Counted from the first letter of the stretch, positions 48,803-58,198 are shown. The stretch: DNA of 64,000 nt from Rhizobium sp. RU20A (GCF_900155885.1 NZ_FTMB01000003.1:124001-188000); one strand, 5' to 3'. Numbers and translations: made by a program. Notes: generated by a model not told the origin, from the sequence alone.

Positions 48803-49255
48803 ATGACAGAGCACGCACCCGCGGATTTCCGCGCCCGTATCCAAAGAAGCTTCGCCCGGCAGGCGGCCATGCGCACCATCGGCGCAGAGCTGACGCGGGT
48901 GAACCAAGGCACGGTGGAAATCGAGCTGCCCTTCGACGAGAAACTGACCCAGCAACACGGCTTTCTGCACGCCGGCGTGATTTCGGCCGCGCTCGACTGC
49001 GCCGGCACCTATGCCGCCTATTCGCTGATCGAGCCGGAAGCCTCGATCCTGACGATTGAGTTCAAGGTCAACCTCATGTCGCCCGGCCGCGGCGAACGCT
49101 TCCTGTTTCGCGGCGAGGTGACCAAGCCCGGCACCACGATCATCGTGTCGGACGGGCGCGGCTATTCCATTTCGCCGGATGGGCCGGCCAAGCTGATCGC
49201 CTCCATGACGGCCACGATGATGGTGATCCGCGGACGCGAAGGGATCGAGGGATGA
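48803..49255 (+). CDS. PaaI-family hotdog thioesterase
   Basis: A 150-aa single-domain hotdog protein. The H-G-F-L-H-A-G-V-I-S-A-A-L-D motif holds the conserved acidic residue D63-like position of PaaI thioesterases. It hydrolyses acyl-CoA substrates of unknown identity. Its stop overlaps the nucleosidase start by four bases (ATGA), a coupled pair. Confidence 0.88.
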   Translation: MTEHAPADFRARIQRSFARQAAMRTIGAELTRVNQGTVEIELPFDEKLTQQHGFLHAGVISAALDCAGTYAAYSLIEPEASILTIEFKVNLMSPGRGERFLFRGEVTKPGTTIIVSDGRGYSISPDGPAKLIASMTATMMVIRGREGIEG

Positions 49256-49899
49256 CGATCGAGACCAGGATCATCGGCAGCACCCGCGTGCTTTACGTCA
49301 TGGCGGTGGATGCCGAATATGGCGCCCATCTTCGCACCCGCATCGCGCCGCTGATGACGGGTGTCGGCCCGGTCGAGGCGGCCGTGGTGCTGACCCGTGC
49401 GCTTGCCGGGCTGGAGGCTTCGGGACATCTGCCCGATCTCGTCGTCTCGCTCGGCTCGGCCGGCTCCGCAACGCTGGAGCAGACCGGGGTCTATCAGGCC
49501 TCCTCCCTCTCCTATCGCGACATGGACGCTTCGGCCTTCGGCTTTGAAAAGGGCGTGACGCCCTTCCTCGACCTGCCCGCCACCGTTCCCCTGCCGATCC
49601 GCATTCCCGATGTGCCCGCCGCCCGGCTTTCGACCGGCGCCAATGTCGTTTCGGGCGCCGCCTATGCCGCGATCGATGCCGACATGGTGGACATGGAGAG
49701 CTTTGCCGTGCTGCGCGCCTGCCAGGCCTTCGGCGTCGCCCTCATCGGGTTGCGCGGCATCTCCGATGGCAAGGCGGAGGTCAAGCATGTCGGGGACTGG
49801 ACGGAATATCTCCACGTCATCGATGAGAAGCTCGCTGCGGTCGTCGATCGCATCGAAGCAGCGCTGGCGACCGATACGCTGCCGGGTTTTTCGGCGTAA
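49252..49899 (+). CDS. 5'-methylthioadenosine/S-adenosylhomocysteine nucleosidase
   Basis: A 215-aa phosphorylase-fold enzyme that cleaves methylthioadenosine and S-adenosylhomocysteine to recycle adenine and sulfur groups. The V-D-M-E-S-F-A-V active site (Glu of the ribose-binding M-E-S), the L-G-S-A-G-S start and the I-S-D-G-K-A-E end are visible. It is coupled to the thioesterase gene. Confidence 0.85.
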   Translation: MTIETRIIGSTRVLYVMAVDAEYGAHLRTRIAPLMTGVGPVEAAVVLTRALAGLEASGHLPDLVVSLGSAGSATLEQTGVYQASSLSYRDMDASAFGFEKGVTPFLDLPATVPLPIRIPDVPAARLSTGANVVSGAAYAAIDADMVDMESFAVLRACQAFGVALIGLRGISDGKAEVKHVGDWTEYLHVIDEKLAAVVDRIEAALATDTLPGFSA

Positions 49900-50124
49900 T
49901 CGTCCGACTTTGGAGGCGCGCGATTGTCTGGATGCAATTCAACCGTTGCACCGATCAGCGCCTTTGATTAAAGCCACGCCAACCCGCAGCGCCACGGGCC
50001 CCTTCCAGTCCGTCGATGCTGCCGCCCTCTTCCGGAGAGTTTCCGGTGGTTTGTTTCACGCAATTCCCGACGGAAAGCCGCTTCATACTTTTCCGGGTAT
50101 TGCTGCAGTCGAAAAAGGTCCGGC

Positions 50125-51687
50125 ATGACACAGGCAGCGCATCCCGATACGGTTCTCATCGTCGATTTCGGCAGCCAGGTGACGCAGCTCATCGCACGGC
50201 GCGTGCGCGAGGCCGGCGTCTATTGCGAGATCGTGCCCTTCCAGTCGGCGGAAGAGGGGTTCAAGCGGCTGCAGCCGAAGGCAATCATCCTGTCCGGCAG
50301 CCCGGCCTCGACGCTGGATGAGGGAAGCCCGCGTGCACCGCAGGCGCTGTTCGACAGCGGCCTGCCGATCTTCGGCATCTGCTATGGGCAGCAGACCATG
50401 TGTGCCCAGCTCGGCGGCAAGGTGGAAGGCGGCCATCACCGCGAGTTCGGCCGCGCCTTCCTGGATGTGGAGAAGGATTGCGAACTCTTCGACGGCCTCT
50501 GGTCGGTCGGCTCGCGCCATCAGGTCTGGATGTCCCATGGCGACCGCGTCACTCAGATCCCGCCAGGCTTCAAGGTGCTCGCCACCTCCGCCAACGCCCC
50601 CTTCGCCTTCATCGCCGACGAAGCGCGCAAATATTACGCCGTGCAATTCCACCCCGAGGTCGTGCACACGCCCGATGGCGCCAAGCTCATCCAGAATTTC
50701 GTCCACAATGTCGCGGGCGTGAAGGGCGACTGGACCATGCAGGCCTATCGCCAGAAGGCGGTGGAGCAAATCCGCGCCCAGGTCGGCGACAAGCGCGTCA
50801 TCTGCGCCCTTTCCGGCGGCGTGGATTCCTCGGTTGCCGCCCTCCTCATCCACGAGGCCGTCGGCGACCAGCTGACCTGCATCCTCGTCGACCACGGCCT
50901 GATGCGCAAGAACGAGGCGGCCGACGTCGTCGCCATGTTCCAGGAGCACTACAATCTGCATCTCATCCATGTGGATGCGGTCGACAGGTTCGTCGGCGAG
51001 CTCGAAGGCGTTGCGGACCCGGAGACGAAGCGCAAGATCATCGGCCGACTGTTCATCGAGACCTTCGAGGAAGAAGCCAAGAAGCTCGGCGGCGCCGATT
51101 TCCTCGGGCAGGGCACGCTCTATCCCGACGTCATCGAAAGCGTCTCCTTCACCGGCGGCCCTTCGGTCACAATCAAGAGCCACCACAATGTTGGTGGCCT
51201 GCCGGAGCGCATGAACATGAAGCTCGTTGAGCCGCTGCGCGAGCTCTTCAAGGATGAAGTTCGCGTTCTCGGCCGCGAGCTGGGACTTCCCGACAGTTTC
51301 ATCGGTCGCCACCCCTTCCCCGGCCCCGGCCTTGCCATCCGCTGCCCGGGCGGCGTGACGCGCGAGAAGCTCGACATTCTGCGCGAGGCGGACGCGATCT
51401 ATCTCGACGAAATCCGCAAGGCCGGCCTTTACGACGCCATCTGGCAGGCCTTTGCCGTGCTGCTTCCCGTCCAGACCGTCGGCGTGATGGGCGACGGCCG
51501 CACCTACGAATTCGTCTGTGCTCTGCGCGCCGTTACCTCCGTCGATGGCATGACGGCCGACTTCTACCACTACGACATGGAATTTCTCGGCCGCGCCGCC
51601 ACCCGCATCATCAACGAGGTGCGCGGCATCAACCGCGTCGTTTATGACGTAACCTCGAAGCCGCCTGGCACAATCGAGTGGGAGTGA
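50125..51687 (+). CDS. guaA: GMP synthase (glutamine-hydrolysing)
   Basis: A 520-aa enzyme converting XMP to GMP. The class I amidotransferase has Cys86 in G-I-C-Y-G-Q-Q and H-P-E-V-V-H-T; the ATP pyrophosphatase loop is S-G-G-V-D-S-S (230-236); the C-terminal dimerisation domain ends with P-P-G-T-I-E-W-E. The length matches the family. The 225-base gap before it has no clear riboswitch. Confidence 0.96.
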   Translation: MTQAAHPDTVLIVDFGSQVTQLIARRVREAGVYCEIVPFQSAEEGFKRLQPKAIILSGSPASTLDEGSPRAPQALFDSGLPIFGICYGQQTMCAQLGGKVEGGHHREFGRAFLDVEKDCELFDGLWSVGSRHQVWMSHGDRVTQIPPGFKVLATSANAPFAFIADEARKYYAVQFHPEVVHTPDGAKLIQNFVHNVAGVKGDWTMQAYRQKAVEQIRAQVGDKRVICALSGGVDSSVAALLIHEAVGDQLTCILVDHGLMRKNEAADVVAMFQEHYNLHLIHVDAVDRFVGELEGVADPETKRKIIGRLFIETFEEEAKKLGGADFLGQGTLYPDVIESVSFTGGPSVTIKSHHNVGGLPERMNMKLVEPLRELFKDEVRVLGRELGLPDSFIGRHPFPGPGLAIRCPGGVTREKLDILREADAIYLDEIRKAGLYDAIWQAFAVLLPVQTVGVMGDGRTYEFVCALRAVTSVDGMTADFYHYDMEFLGRAATRIINEVRGINRVVYDVTSKPPGTIEWE

Positions 51688-52441
51688 GCGAGCGGAATCC
51701 CAAGCGGACGGGAGTTGTCACGTTCGTCTCGGCCTCGATAGGACATCCAGCCAAAGCGTGATCGCTTCGGTGTTGGGCACATCAGCAAGACGCAAAGCAT
51801 AGAGCGACCTTCCGCCTCTGGTCGGAGCCGGGTCCTCACCGCAAGCGGACCATAGCACAGTGCCAGCGCAGACACGCGGCACGCCAAGGCAGTGCCGCGG
51901 CAGGCGTGTGCCTTCCCCATATCCGCGCATTTTTCGGGTGTTCAGATAGGCAGAGCGATGCCTGTCCGGCGCTCTGCGGACACACTGCAATCGTCAAGCC
52001 GCGCAAGCCCGCCGCAGGGAGTCTGGGTTGTGGCTAGGGCGCATTTTCAGCTCTTTTCCCATCGACGGCCCGCTGGTCGTTTTTGACAAGCGCCATGTAA
52101 AGCCTCCCAAGACGGCACAATGGAAAGCGGAAGCCAACACTTGAAATTGACAAGTGGCATATTTTTATTTCCAGAATGTTTCTGGACTGTAGTGATTTGT
52201 CGTTCGAAGCTTCCCGACGCAATATTTCATCACTGCCTATTATGCATAGACGCGATTTCGCATCTATTTTCATACGACATAAGAGGAATTCTATCTTCGT
52301 ATCAGATGCGTCCGTATTGATTTGACACTTGCGCCGGTTATTATAGCATTATCAAAATGATTTGATGTCGGCCACACCCATCGGCGAACACAACCGAGGC
52401 GAGAATATCTTGAACCCCAATAATATATATGTAGGCTGTGC
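51688..52441. other. long non-coding region between guaA and the ArsR gene
   Basis: About 754 bases with no convincing gene. It carries a partial copy of the palindromic repeat (51743-51806) and, from about 52090 to 52440, an A+T-rich stretch unlike the surrounding GC-rich DNA. A 66-codon open frame at 52120-52320 lies in the A+T-rich part but lacks a ribosome site or known sequence. A TTGACA (52322-52327) with A+T-rich DNA after it may be a promoter for the ArsR gene. Confidence 0.45.
51743..51806. repeat. partial copy of the 36.4-kb palindromic repeat
   Basis: The block A-C-A-T-C-C-A-G-C-C followed by AAAGCGTGATCGCTTCGG (51752-51769) matches the left half of the element at 36387-36489, including the internal hairpin, with a few changes. 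The inverted right end is missing. Confidence 0.6.
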
Positions 52442-52753
52442 ATGAGCGTTGCGCGAGATAAGCTCGAAAAGTCCGTGGACCAGGCCTGCGACCTGCTGAA
52501 GGCCATGGCAAATCGTCACCGGCTTCTCATTCTGAGCGAATTGAGCAAACAGGAGCGTTCCGTCGGCCAACTGGCCGAGTTTCTCGGCATCCGGGACTCG
52601 ACCGTTTCCCAGCACCTGGCAGTGCTCCGGCGCGACCGAATCATCGTCGGACGGCGCGATGGACAGACGATCTGGTACCGCCTGGAAAGCGATCTGGCGC
52701 GGACCGTGGTCAGCCTCCTGGCGGCCTCATTCTCCCACTCGCTGGCTTCCTGA
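52442..52753 (+). CDS. ArsR-family transcriptional regulator
   Basis: A 103-aa winged-helix regulator. The core L-K-A-M-A-N-R-H-R-L-L-I-L-S-E-L and D-S-T-V-S-Q-H-L-A-V-L-R are typical of ArsR/SmtB. No Cys metal site (such as ELCVCDL) is seen, so it may not be a metal sensor; it is closer to BigR/sulfur-sensing or non-metal types. It is an orphan: no obvious target gene is next to it. The ATG start has a poor ribosome site. Confidence 0.85.
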   Translation: MSVARDKLEKSVDQACDLLKAMANRHRLLILSELSKQERSVGQLAEFLGIRDSTVSQHLAVLRRDRIIVGRRDGQTIWYRLESDLARTVVSLLAASFSHSLAS

Positions 52754-52791
52754 CATTGGAGCGCCTTCTGGTCACCGCGGTGGCGGTGGCC

Positions 52792-52813
52792 ACGACCTTT
52801 CGCGAAAGGCCGT
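52792..52813. terminator. palindromic hairpin between convergent ArsR and Lrp genes
   Basis: A 14-bp perfect palindrome CCTTTCGCGAAAGG (52796-52809) extends to 22 bases with one mismatched pair. It may act as a weak bidirectional terminator. Confidence 0.4.
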
Positions 52814-52855
52814 CTGTCCCGAGGGGGCTTCGCCGCCGCCAGAAGAAGCGCGCGG

Positions 52856-53329
52856 TCACGGCAAACGTCCGGTCTTCAACATCGGCGTATCGATGAGAAT
52901 GGTGGAACGCAGCGTCTTCACCTCGGGGATGCTGTCGAAGCCTTCCCATAAAAGCCGCTTGTAGTCGGCAACGTCGCGTACCGCGATCTTCAGCAGAAAA
53001 TCGAAATCACCGGCCACCGTGTGGCATTCCACCACCTCCGGCATGCGCGCGATCGCCTCGATGAAGCGTTCGCCGACCCGCTTTTCCGAGCGCTCCAGCG
53101 TCACTTCCAGAAAGGCCTGCAGGCCGATGCCGGCCTTGCGCGGGTCGATCACCACACTCTGGCGGATCACCCCGCTCTCGTAGAGACGTTGCAGCCGGCG
53201 TGACAGCGGCGCGGGCGAGAGGCCGACGCGTTCGGCAAGCGCATTGTTGCTGAGGCCGGCGTCGGCCTGCAAGAGGCGTATGATGCGGCGGTCAATCGCA
53301 TCCAGACTGATCTCTTCCGTGGCGACCAT
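52856..53329 (-). CDS. Lrp/AsnC-family transcriptional regulator
   Basis: A 157-aa regulator with an N-terminal helix-turn-helix (D-A-I-D-R-R-I-I-R-L-L-Q start; L-A-E-R-V-G-L-S-P-A-P-L-S-R-R) and a C-terminal RAM ligand-binding domain (V-V-E-C-H-T-V-A-G-D-F-D-F-L-L-K). The ATG at 53329 gives the usual length. It diverges from an aromatic aminotransferase gene, its probable target, with a palindrome between them. Confidence 0.92.
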   Translation of the reverse strand: MVATEEISLDAIDRRIIRLLQADAGLSNNALAERVGLSPAPLSRRLQRLYESGVIRQSVVIDPRKAGIGLQAFLEVTLERSEKRVGERFIEAIARMPEVVECHTVAGDFDFLLKIAVRDVADYKRLLWEGFDSIPEVKTLRSTILIDTPMLKTGRLP

Positions 53330-53374
53330 ACCCCTCCCCCCGCAAATTCTCCTCGCCATGATTGACGGGTGCGC

Positions 53375-53393
53375 AATTCTCTTCAAGAGAATT
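53375..53393. promoter_or_regulatory. 19-bp perfect palindrome, probable Lrp operator
   Basis: AATTCTCTT-C-AAGAGAATT is a perfect palindrome with an odd centre. A half-site AATTCTC recurs 30 bases upstream (53345-53351). It lies 46 bases before the Lrp start and 101 bases before the aminotransferase start. Confidence 0.6.
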
Positions 53394-53494
53394 TGGTCAC
53401 CGCAGCAAGTTTGGTGATGAATTTGCGCCGCGGCGGGCGTAGACCGGAGGGGACGCAATGCCCGCATCTTGCCATCAGGACTGAGGACCCGCCC

Positions 53495-54664
53495 ATGTTC
53501 GACACGCTCGAAACCCTGCCCGACGATCCGCTTCTCGCCCTCATCGGGCTCTATCGCAATGATCCGCGCACCGACAAGGTCGATCTCGGCGTCGGGGTCT
53601 ACCGCGACGAGGCGGGGCGCACGCCGGTGATGCGCGCGGTGAAGGCCGCCGAGCAGCGGCTGGTCGAGGGGCAGGAGAGCAAATCCTATCTGGGCTTGGA
53701 AGGCGACCTTGTCTTTCTCGACCTTCTCTGGCCGCTGGTGGCCGGGCCGCAGGCGCGGGTGCGGACCTTTGCCGGCGTGCAGACGCCGGGCGGATCCGGC
53801 GCTCTCAGGCTGTCGGCCGATCTGGCCGCCCGGCTCGGCAGCCGGCGCGTGCATCTCGGTCTGCCGGGCTGGCCCAACCATGCGGCCATTTTCAAGGCCG
53901 CCGGGCTTGCCGTCGCAACCTACCCCTTCTTCGACATTCCCACCCAGCGCGTGCTGATCGAGGAGATGGTGGCAGCACTTGAAAAGGCCGAGAAGGGCGA
54001 TGCGGTTCTCCTGCATGCCAGCTGCCACAATCCTTCCGGCTCTGCGCTCACGGATGCGGATTGGGCGGCCATTGCCGAGGTGGTGGCGCGACGTGGCCTG
54101 CTGCCGGTCATCGACATCGCCTATCAGGGGTTCGGCCGCGGGCTCGAGGAGGATGCGGCCGGGCTGCGGACGATGATCGCCACCGTCGATGAGGCGCTGG
54201 TTTGCGTCTCCTGCTCGAAGAGCTTCGGCATCTATCGTGACCGCACCGGCGCTGCCTTTGCCATCGGCAAATCGGACACGGCCGTGGCGGTCGCCCGCAC
54301 GCATCTCGGCGCGCTTGCACGCACCAGCTATTCGATGCCGCCGGACCATGGCGCCGCCGTGGTGCGCACCATCCTTGCCGATGCGGCACTGACGGCCGAC
54401 TGGAAGGCGGAACTGGAGGAAATGCGCCAGCGCATTCTCGGTCTGCGCCGTATTCTGGCTGAAGGATTGCGCGGCCGTTGGCAGGCGCTCGGCGCCATCG
54501 CCGAACAGGAGGGCATGTTCTCGCTGCTGCCGCTGACGGAGGCACAGGTGCTCGCCGCCCGCCACGACCACGGCATCTACATGCCGACATCCGGACGCAT
54601 CAACATTGCCGGCCTTGCAACGGCCCGGGCGGCCGATGTCGTCCAACGCATCGCCGCACTCTGA
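53495..54664 (+). CDS. aromatic amino acid aminotransferase (class I)
   Basis: A 389-aa PLP enzyme of the AspC/TyrB group. The PLP Lys is in S-C-S-K-S-F-G-I-Y-R-D-R-T-G; the substrate-binding N-P-S-G and D-I-A-Y-Q-G-F are present. It begins M-F-D-T-L-E-T-L-P-D-D-P-L, with L-I-G-L-Y-R-N-D-P-R-T and V-D-L-G-V-G-V-Y following, as in TyrB-like proteins. It interconverts aromatic amino acids and their 2-oxo acids, or aspartate. The divergent Lrp protein probably controls it. Confidence 0.9.
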   Translation: MFDTLETLPDDPLLALIGLYRNDPRTDKVDLGVGVYRDEAGRTPVMRAVKAAEQRLVEGQESKSYLGLEGDLVFLDLLWPLVAGPQARVRTFAGVQTPGGSGALRLSADLAARLGSRRVHLGLPGWPNHAAIFKAAGLAVATYPFFDIPTQRVLIEEMVAALEKAEKGDAVLLHASCHNPSGSALTDADWAAIAEVVARRGLLPVIDIAYQGFGRGLEEDAAGLRTMIATVDEALVCVSCSKSFGIYRDRTGAAFAIGKSDTAVAVARTHLGALARTSYSMPPDHGAAVVRTILADAALTADWKAELEEMRQRILGLRRILAEGLRGRWQALGAIAEQEGMFSLLPLTEAQVLAARHDHGIYMPTSGRINIAGLATARAADVVQRIAAL

Positions 54665-54678
54665 GGAAGGTCCAGGGC

Positions 54679-55323
54679 ATGGCCACGACCGCTCCCGATG
54701 CAGCCGCCGTCGAGCCGGACAGCCGGCCATCGCGCCACCGGCTCTATGAAGACGCCATTGCCATGCTGGTCGGGACGCTGTTCGTCTCGCTCGGCATGAC
54801 GCTCTATTCCAAGGCCATGCTGCTCGTTGGCAGCACGGCCGGGCTGTCGCTGCTGCTGCAATATATGAGCGGCCATGGCTTCTGGGTGATCTTCTCGCTC
54901 GTCAACCTGCCCTTCTATGTCCTCGCGGTGAAGCGCATGGGCTGGCGCTTTGCGCTGCGCACCTTCGCGGCTGTCAGCCTCGTCTCGCTGTTTTCGGCCT
55001 TCACGCCGGGGTGGATCGATGTGGCGCGACTCGATCCGCTCTACGCCACCATCATCGGCGGGTGCCTCTCCGGCACGGGGCTTCTCATTCTCTTCCGTCA
55101 CCGCACCGGGCTTGGCGGCATCAATATCCTCGCCCTCTACCTGCAGGATCACTTCGGCATCCGCGCCGGCTATTTCCAGCTTGCCGTCGATCTGGCGATC
55201 CTCGCCGCATCCATGCTGGTGCTGGCGCCGGAAAACATCGCGCTGTCGGTCCTCGGCGCCGCCATTGTCAACATGACGCTCGCCATCAACCACCGACCGG
55301 AGCGCTATATCGGCATTACCTGA
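54679..55323 (+). CDS. YitT/DUF161-family membrane protein
   Basis: A 214-aa inner-membrane protein with five or six helices: L-F-V-S-L-G-M-T-L-Y at the first, then G-S-T-A-G-L-S-L-L-L and G-T-G-L-L-I-L-F-R-H-R-T-G-L-G-G near the middle, which match the YitT family. Function is unknown. It follows the aminotransferase by 14 bases and may share its transcript. Confidence 0.85.
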   Translation: MATTAPDAAAVEPDSRPSRHRLYEDAIAMLVGTLFVSLGMTLYSKAMLLVGSTAGLSLLLQYMSGHGFWVIFSLVNLPFYVLAVKRMGWRFALRTFAAVSLVSLFSAFTPGWIDVARLDPLYATIIGGCLSGTGLLILFRHRTGLGGINILALYLQDHFGIRAGYFQLAVDLAILAASMLVLAPENIALSVLGAAIVNMTLAINHRPERYIGIT

Positions 55324-55403
55324 AGCAGCCATCGATACGTCCTGTCTTTCCCCGGTCGCCAAGCGGGGGTATTCCTGCCTGCGAAAAGATGAAGGAGTCT
55401 GCG

Positions 55404-55757
55404 ATGACGGTGACCATCTACGGGATCAAGGCCTGTGACACGATGAAGAAGGCGCGGGCCTGGCTGGACGGACAGGGCATTGCCTATCAATTCCATGACT
55501 ACAAGGCAGAGGGCATCTCAGGCGAGGAGCTCTCCCGCTTCGTTGCCACGCTCGGCTGGGAGACGGTGCTGAACCGCGCCGGGGCGACCTTTCGCAACCT
55601 TGACGCGGCCGACAAGCAGGACATGACCGCTGACAAGGCGATTCGCCTGATGGCGGCCCAGCCATCGATGATCAAACGCCCGATTCTTGATCGGGACGGG
55701 GCGCTGACGGCGGGCTTCAAGCCGGAGATTTATGCTGGCCTGTTCGGCAAGGTCTGA
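55404..55757 (+). CDS. ArsC/Spx-family reductase-like protein
   Basis: A 117-aa thioredoxin-fold protein with the single conserved Cys11 in G-I-K-A-C-D-T-M-K-K-A. The family includes arsenate reductase-like and YffB proteins. The M-I-K-R-P-I-L-D stretch after the middle is conserved. The ATG at 55404 has GAAGGAGT upstream; ATG 55389 would add five residues. It is 5 bases upstream of ybaK. Confidence 0.88.
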   Translation: MTVTIYGIKACDTMKKARAWLDGQGIAYQFHDYKAEGISGEELSRFVATLGWETVLNRAGATFRNLDAADKQDMTADKAIRLMAAQPSMIKRPILDRDGALTAGFKPEIYAGLFGKV

Positions 55758-55762
55758 GCCCC

Positions 55763-56236
55763 ATGTCGAAGAGCACGCGCGCCACGCTGGCCCTCACGGC
55801 CGCCGGCGTTTCCTATACGGTGCTGGCTTATGAGTACGATCCTGACGTCGATCGTATCGGCCTTGCGGCGGCAGAAGCGATCGGCGAACACCCCTCGCGT
55901 GTCCTCAAGACCCTCATGGCGGAAGTGGATGGCAAGCCGGTTTGCGTGGTCGTACCCTCCGACCGTGAGGTGAGCATGAAGAAGCTCGCAAACGCCTTTC
56001 ACGGCAAGTCGGCCGCGATGATGAAACCGGCAGCGGCGGAGAAGGTGACAGGCTACGTCGTCGGCGGCATCAGCCCCTTCGGCCAGAAGAAAAAGGTGCC
56101 GACGGCAATCGAAGCCGAGGCGATGGCGCATGATTGCGTGTGCCTGAATGGCGGCCAGCGCGGCCTTCAGGTGCGGCTAGCCCCTCGAGATGCGGCAACC
56201 GCGCTCGGCGCGATCATCGCGCCTCTGGTCGCCTGA
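55763..56236 (+). CDS. ybaK: Cys-tRNA(Pro)/Cys-tRNA(Cys) deacylase YbaK
   Basis: A 157-aa protein that removes cysteine mischarged on tRNA-Pro. Family features are the V-L-K-T-L-M-A-E-V-D-G-K-P and V-V-P-S-D-R-E-V-S-M-K-K-L-A stretches, G-Y-V-V-G-G-I-S-P-F-G-Q-K-K, and the C-terminal N-G-G-Q-R-G-L-Q-V-R-L. It starts 5 bases after the ArsC-like gene. Confidence 0.93.
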   Translation: MSKSTRATLALTAAGVSYTVLAYEYDPDVDRIGLAAAEAIGEHPSRVLKTLMAEVDGKPVCVVVPSDREVSMKKLANAFHGKSAAMMKPAAAEKVTGYVVGGISPFGQKKKVPTAIEAEAMAHDCVCLNGGQRGLQVRLAPRDAATALGAIIAPLVA

Positions 56237-56322
56237 GGCTACAGAGCTTCATTTTCGCCCAAAAGCGCCCTATCTATCAGCACGACCGCATGTTTTTTCC
56301 TTCCTTCAATCCGCAAGAGGCC

Positions 56323-57579
56323 ATGATGACATTCCAGCCGCAGAAGCAACCGCCCGTCGATTCCGTCAAGCTCGAGAAACTGGCGGAAGTGGCCGTGAAG
56401 GTGGGCCTCGGGCTCACACGCGGTCAGGATCTCGTCATGACCGCGCCGATCGCCGCCCTGCCGCTCGCGCGCCTCATCACCAAACACGCCTATCTCGCCG
56501 GCGCCGGCCTCGTGACCACCTTTTACGCCGATGAGGATGCGACACTTGCCCGCTATGCCCATGCGCCGGAGGAGAGCTTCGACCGGGCCAGCGCCTGGCT
56601 CTACGAGGGCATGGCGAAGGCCTATGCCGACGGCGCGGCGCGCCTTGCCATTTCCGGCGACAATCCGATGATGCTGGCTGCGCAGGACCCGGCAAAGGTT
56701 GCCCGCGCCAACCGCGCCATGTCGGTCGCCTACAAGCCGGCGCTCGAAAAGATCTCCAATTTCGACATCAACTGGAACATCTGCTCCTATCCGAACCCGA
56801 CCTGGGCCAAGCTCGTCTTCCCGAACGATCCGGAGGATGTCGCCGTCACCAAGCTCGCCGAAGCGATCTTCGCGGCTTCGCGCGTCGACCGCGATGATCC
56901 GGTCGCGGCCTGGGCCGAGCACAATGGCGAGCTTGCCCGCCGCTCCGCCTGGCTCAACGAGAAGCGCTTCGACGCCCTGCACTTTACCGGCCCCGGCACG
57001 GACCTGACAGTTGGCCTTGCGGATGGCCACGAATGGCATGGCGGCGCTTCCACCGCCAAGAATGGGATCACCTGCAACCCGAACATTCCGACCGAAGAAG
57101 TCTTCACCACGCCGCATGCGCTGAAGGTCGAGGGCCATGTCTCCTCCACCAAGCCGCTCTCGCACCAGGGCACGCTGATCGACAATATCCAGGTCCGCTT
57201 CGAGGGCGGCCGGATCGTGGAAGCCAAGGCCAGCAAGGGCGCGGAAGTGCTGAACAAGGTGCTCGACACGGACGAGGGTGCGCGGCGCCTTGGCGAAGTG
57301 GCACTGGTGCCGCATTCCTCGCCGATCTCGGCCTCCGGTGTGCTCTTCTACAACACGCTCTTCGACGAGAACGCCTCCTGCCACATCGCGCTCGGCCAGT
57401 GCTATTCCAAGTGCTTCCTCGACGGCGCCAACCTCTCGCAGGATGAGATCACCGCGCAGGGCGGCAATTCCTCGTTGATCCACATCGACTGGATGATCGG
57501 ATCCGACAAGGTCGACATCGACGGCATCGCCGCCGACGGCAACCGCGTGCCGGTGATGCGCAAGGGCGAGTGGGCGTAA
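56323..57579 (+). CDS. M29-family aminopeptidase
   Basis: A 418-aa metallo-aminopeptidase of the thermophilic-type (AmpS/T) family. Metal ligands are in F-T-G-P-G-T-D-L-T-V and N-I-P-T-E-E-V-F, with E-V-A-L-V-P-H and H-I-A-L-G and the final S-S-L-I-H-I-D-W-M-I-G. The ATG at 56323 (with AGAGG upstream) gives the usual length; ATG 56290 is possible. It cuts N-terminal residues from peptides. A strong terminator follows. Confidence 0.9.
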   Translation: MMTFQPQKQPPVDSVKLEKLAEVAVKVGLGLTRGQDLVMTAPIAALPLARLITKHAYLAGAGLVTTFYADEDATLARYAHAPEESFDRASAWLYEGMAKAYADGAARLAISGDNPMMLAAQDPAKVARANRAMSVAYKPALEKISNFDINWNICSYPNPTWAKLVFPNDPEDVAVTKLAEAIFAASRVDRDDPVAAWAEHNGELARRSAWLNEKRFDALHFTGPGTDLTVGLADGHEWHGGASTAKNGITCNPNIPTEEVFTTPHALKVEGHVSSTKPLSHQGTLIDNIQVRFEGGRIVEAKASKGAEVLNKVLDTDEGARRLGEVALVPHSSPISASGVLFYNTLFDENASCHIALGQCYSKCFLDGANLSQDEITAQGGNSSLIHIDWMIGSDKVDIDGIAADGNRVPVMRKGEWA

Positions 57580-57607
57580 GCCATCAACGCCCCACGGAAA
57601 CGATCCG

Positions 57608-57633
57608 ACCCCGTCCACTCCGGACGGGGTTTT
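57608..57633 (+). terminator. rho-independent terminator after the aminopeptidase gene
   Basis: Perfect 9-bp stem (57608-57616 with 57622-57630), 5-base loop, and TTTT ending at 57633. Confidence 0.88.
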
Positions 57634-57729
57634 CCTGTTTGCGCGACCACACACGCGCATTCAGCGGGGAGTCAGCCTTGGTCGTCAGAAACGCACCATC
57701 GCCACGCCCCACGGAAAGGCACTGTCACC

Positions 57730-58158
57730 ATGAAACGGATTGCTTCCCTTGTGCTTGCCGCTGCGCTCGCCGCTGTCGCCGCCCCGGCCTTTGCCGCAGG
57801 TATGATGATCAACGTCGTCGAAACCGGCGAAGGCGGCCAGTCCATGGGCCTCAAGCTCGAGCCCGCCAGCGTGAAGGCCGGTCCGGCGACCTTCCACGTC
57901 CACAATGATGCGATGACGGAAGAGCACGAGATGATCGTCGTCAAGCTAAAGTCGCCGGACGACAAGATCCCGCTCAACGCCGCCAAGCACCGCGTCGACG
58001 AGAAGAAGCTGAAGAGCCTCGGCGAAGTCGCCGACCTCAAACCCGGCAAGGACGGCGAGCTCAGCGTCGACCTGAAGCCCGGCACCTACCTCGTCTTCTG
58101 CAACATCAAGGGCCACTACGAGGCCGGCATGCAGAACAAGCTGACGGTCACGAAGTAA
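57730..58158 (+). CDS. periplasmic cupredoxin-domain copper protein
   Basis: A 142-aa protein with a signal peptide (cleavage near A-F-A-A, residue 22-23) and a plastocyanin-like fold. Type I copper ligands can be placed at H66 (E-E-H-E-M), C124, H129 and M134 in F-C-N-I-K-G-H-Y-E-A-G-M. It probably carries electrons or copper in the periplasm. No partner oxidase is adjacent. A hairpin follows the stop. Confidence 0.88.
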   Translation: MKRIASLVLAAALAAVAAPAFAAGMMINVVETGEGGQSMGLKLEPASVKAGPATFHVHNDAMTEEHEMIVVKLKSPDDKIPLNAAKHRVDEKKLKSLGEVADLKPGKDGELSVDLKPGTYLVFCNIKGHYEAGMQNKLTVTK

Positions 58159-58176
58159 GCAAGCCTCTACTTCCGT

Positions 58177-58198
58177 CCCCGGCGACCTGTCGTCGGGG
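58177..58198 (+). terminator. GC-rich hairpin after the cupredoxin gene
   Basis: A 10-bp stem with one G-T pair (58177-58186 with 58189-58198); the inner pairs must open to make a loop. No T-run. Confidence 0.4.

Noticed and set aside
49900-50124. riboswitch before guaA
   Set aside because: The 225-base leader shows no purine-riboswitch core and no stable extended stem that I could find.
52120-52320. 66-codon open frame in the A+T-rich gap after guaA
   Set aside because: No ribosome site, no recognisable sequence and a composition expected by chance in A+T-rich DNA.
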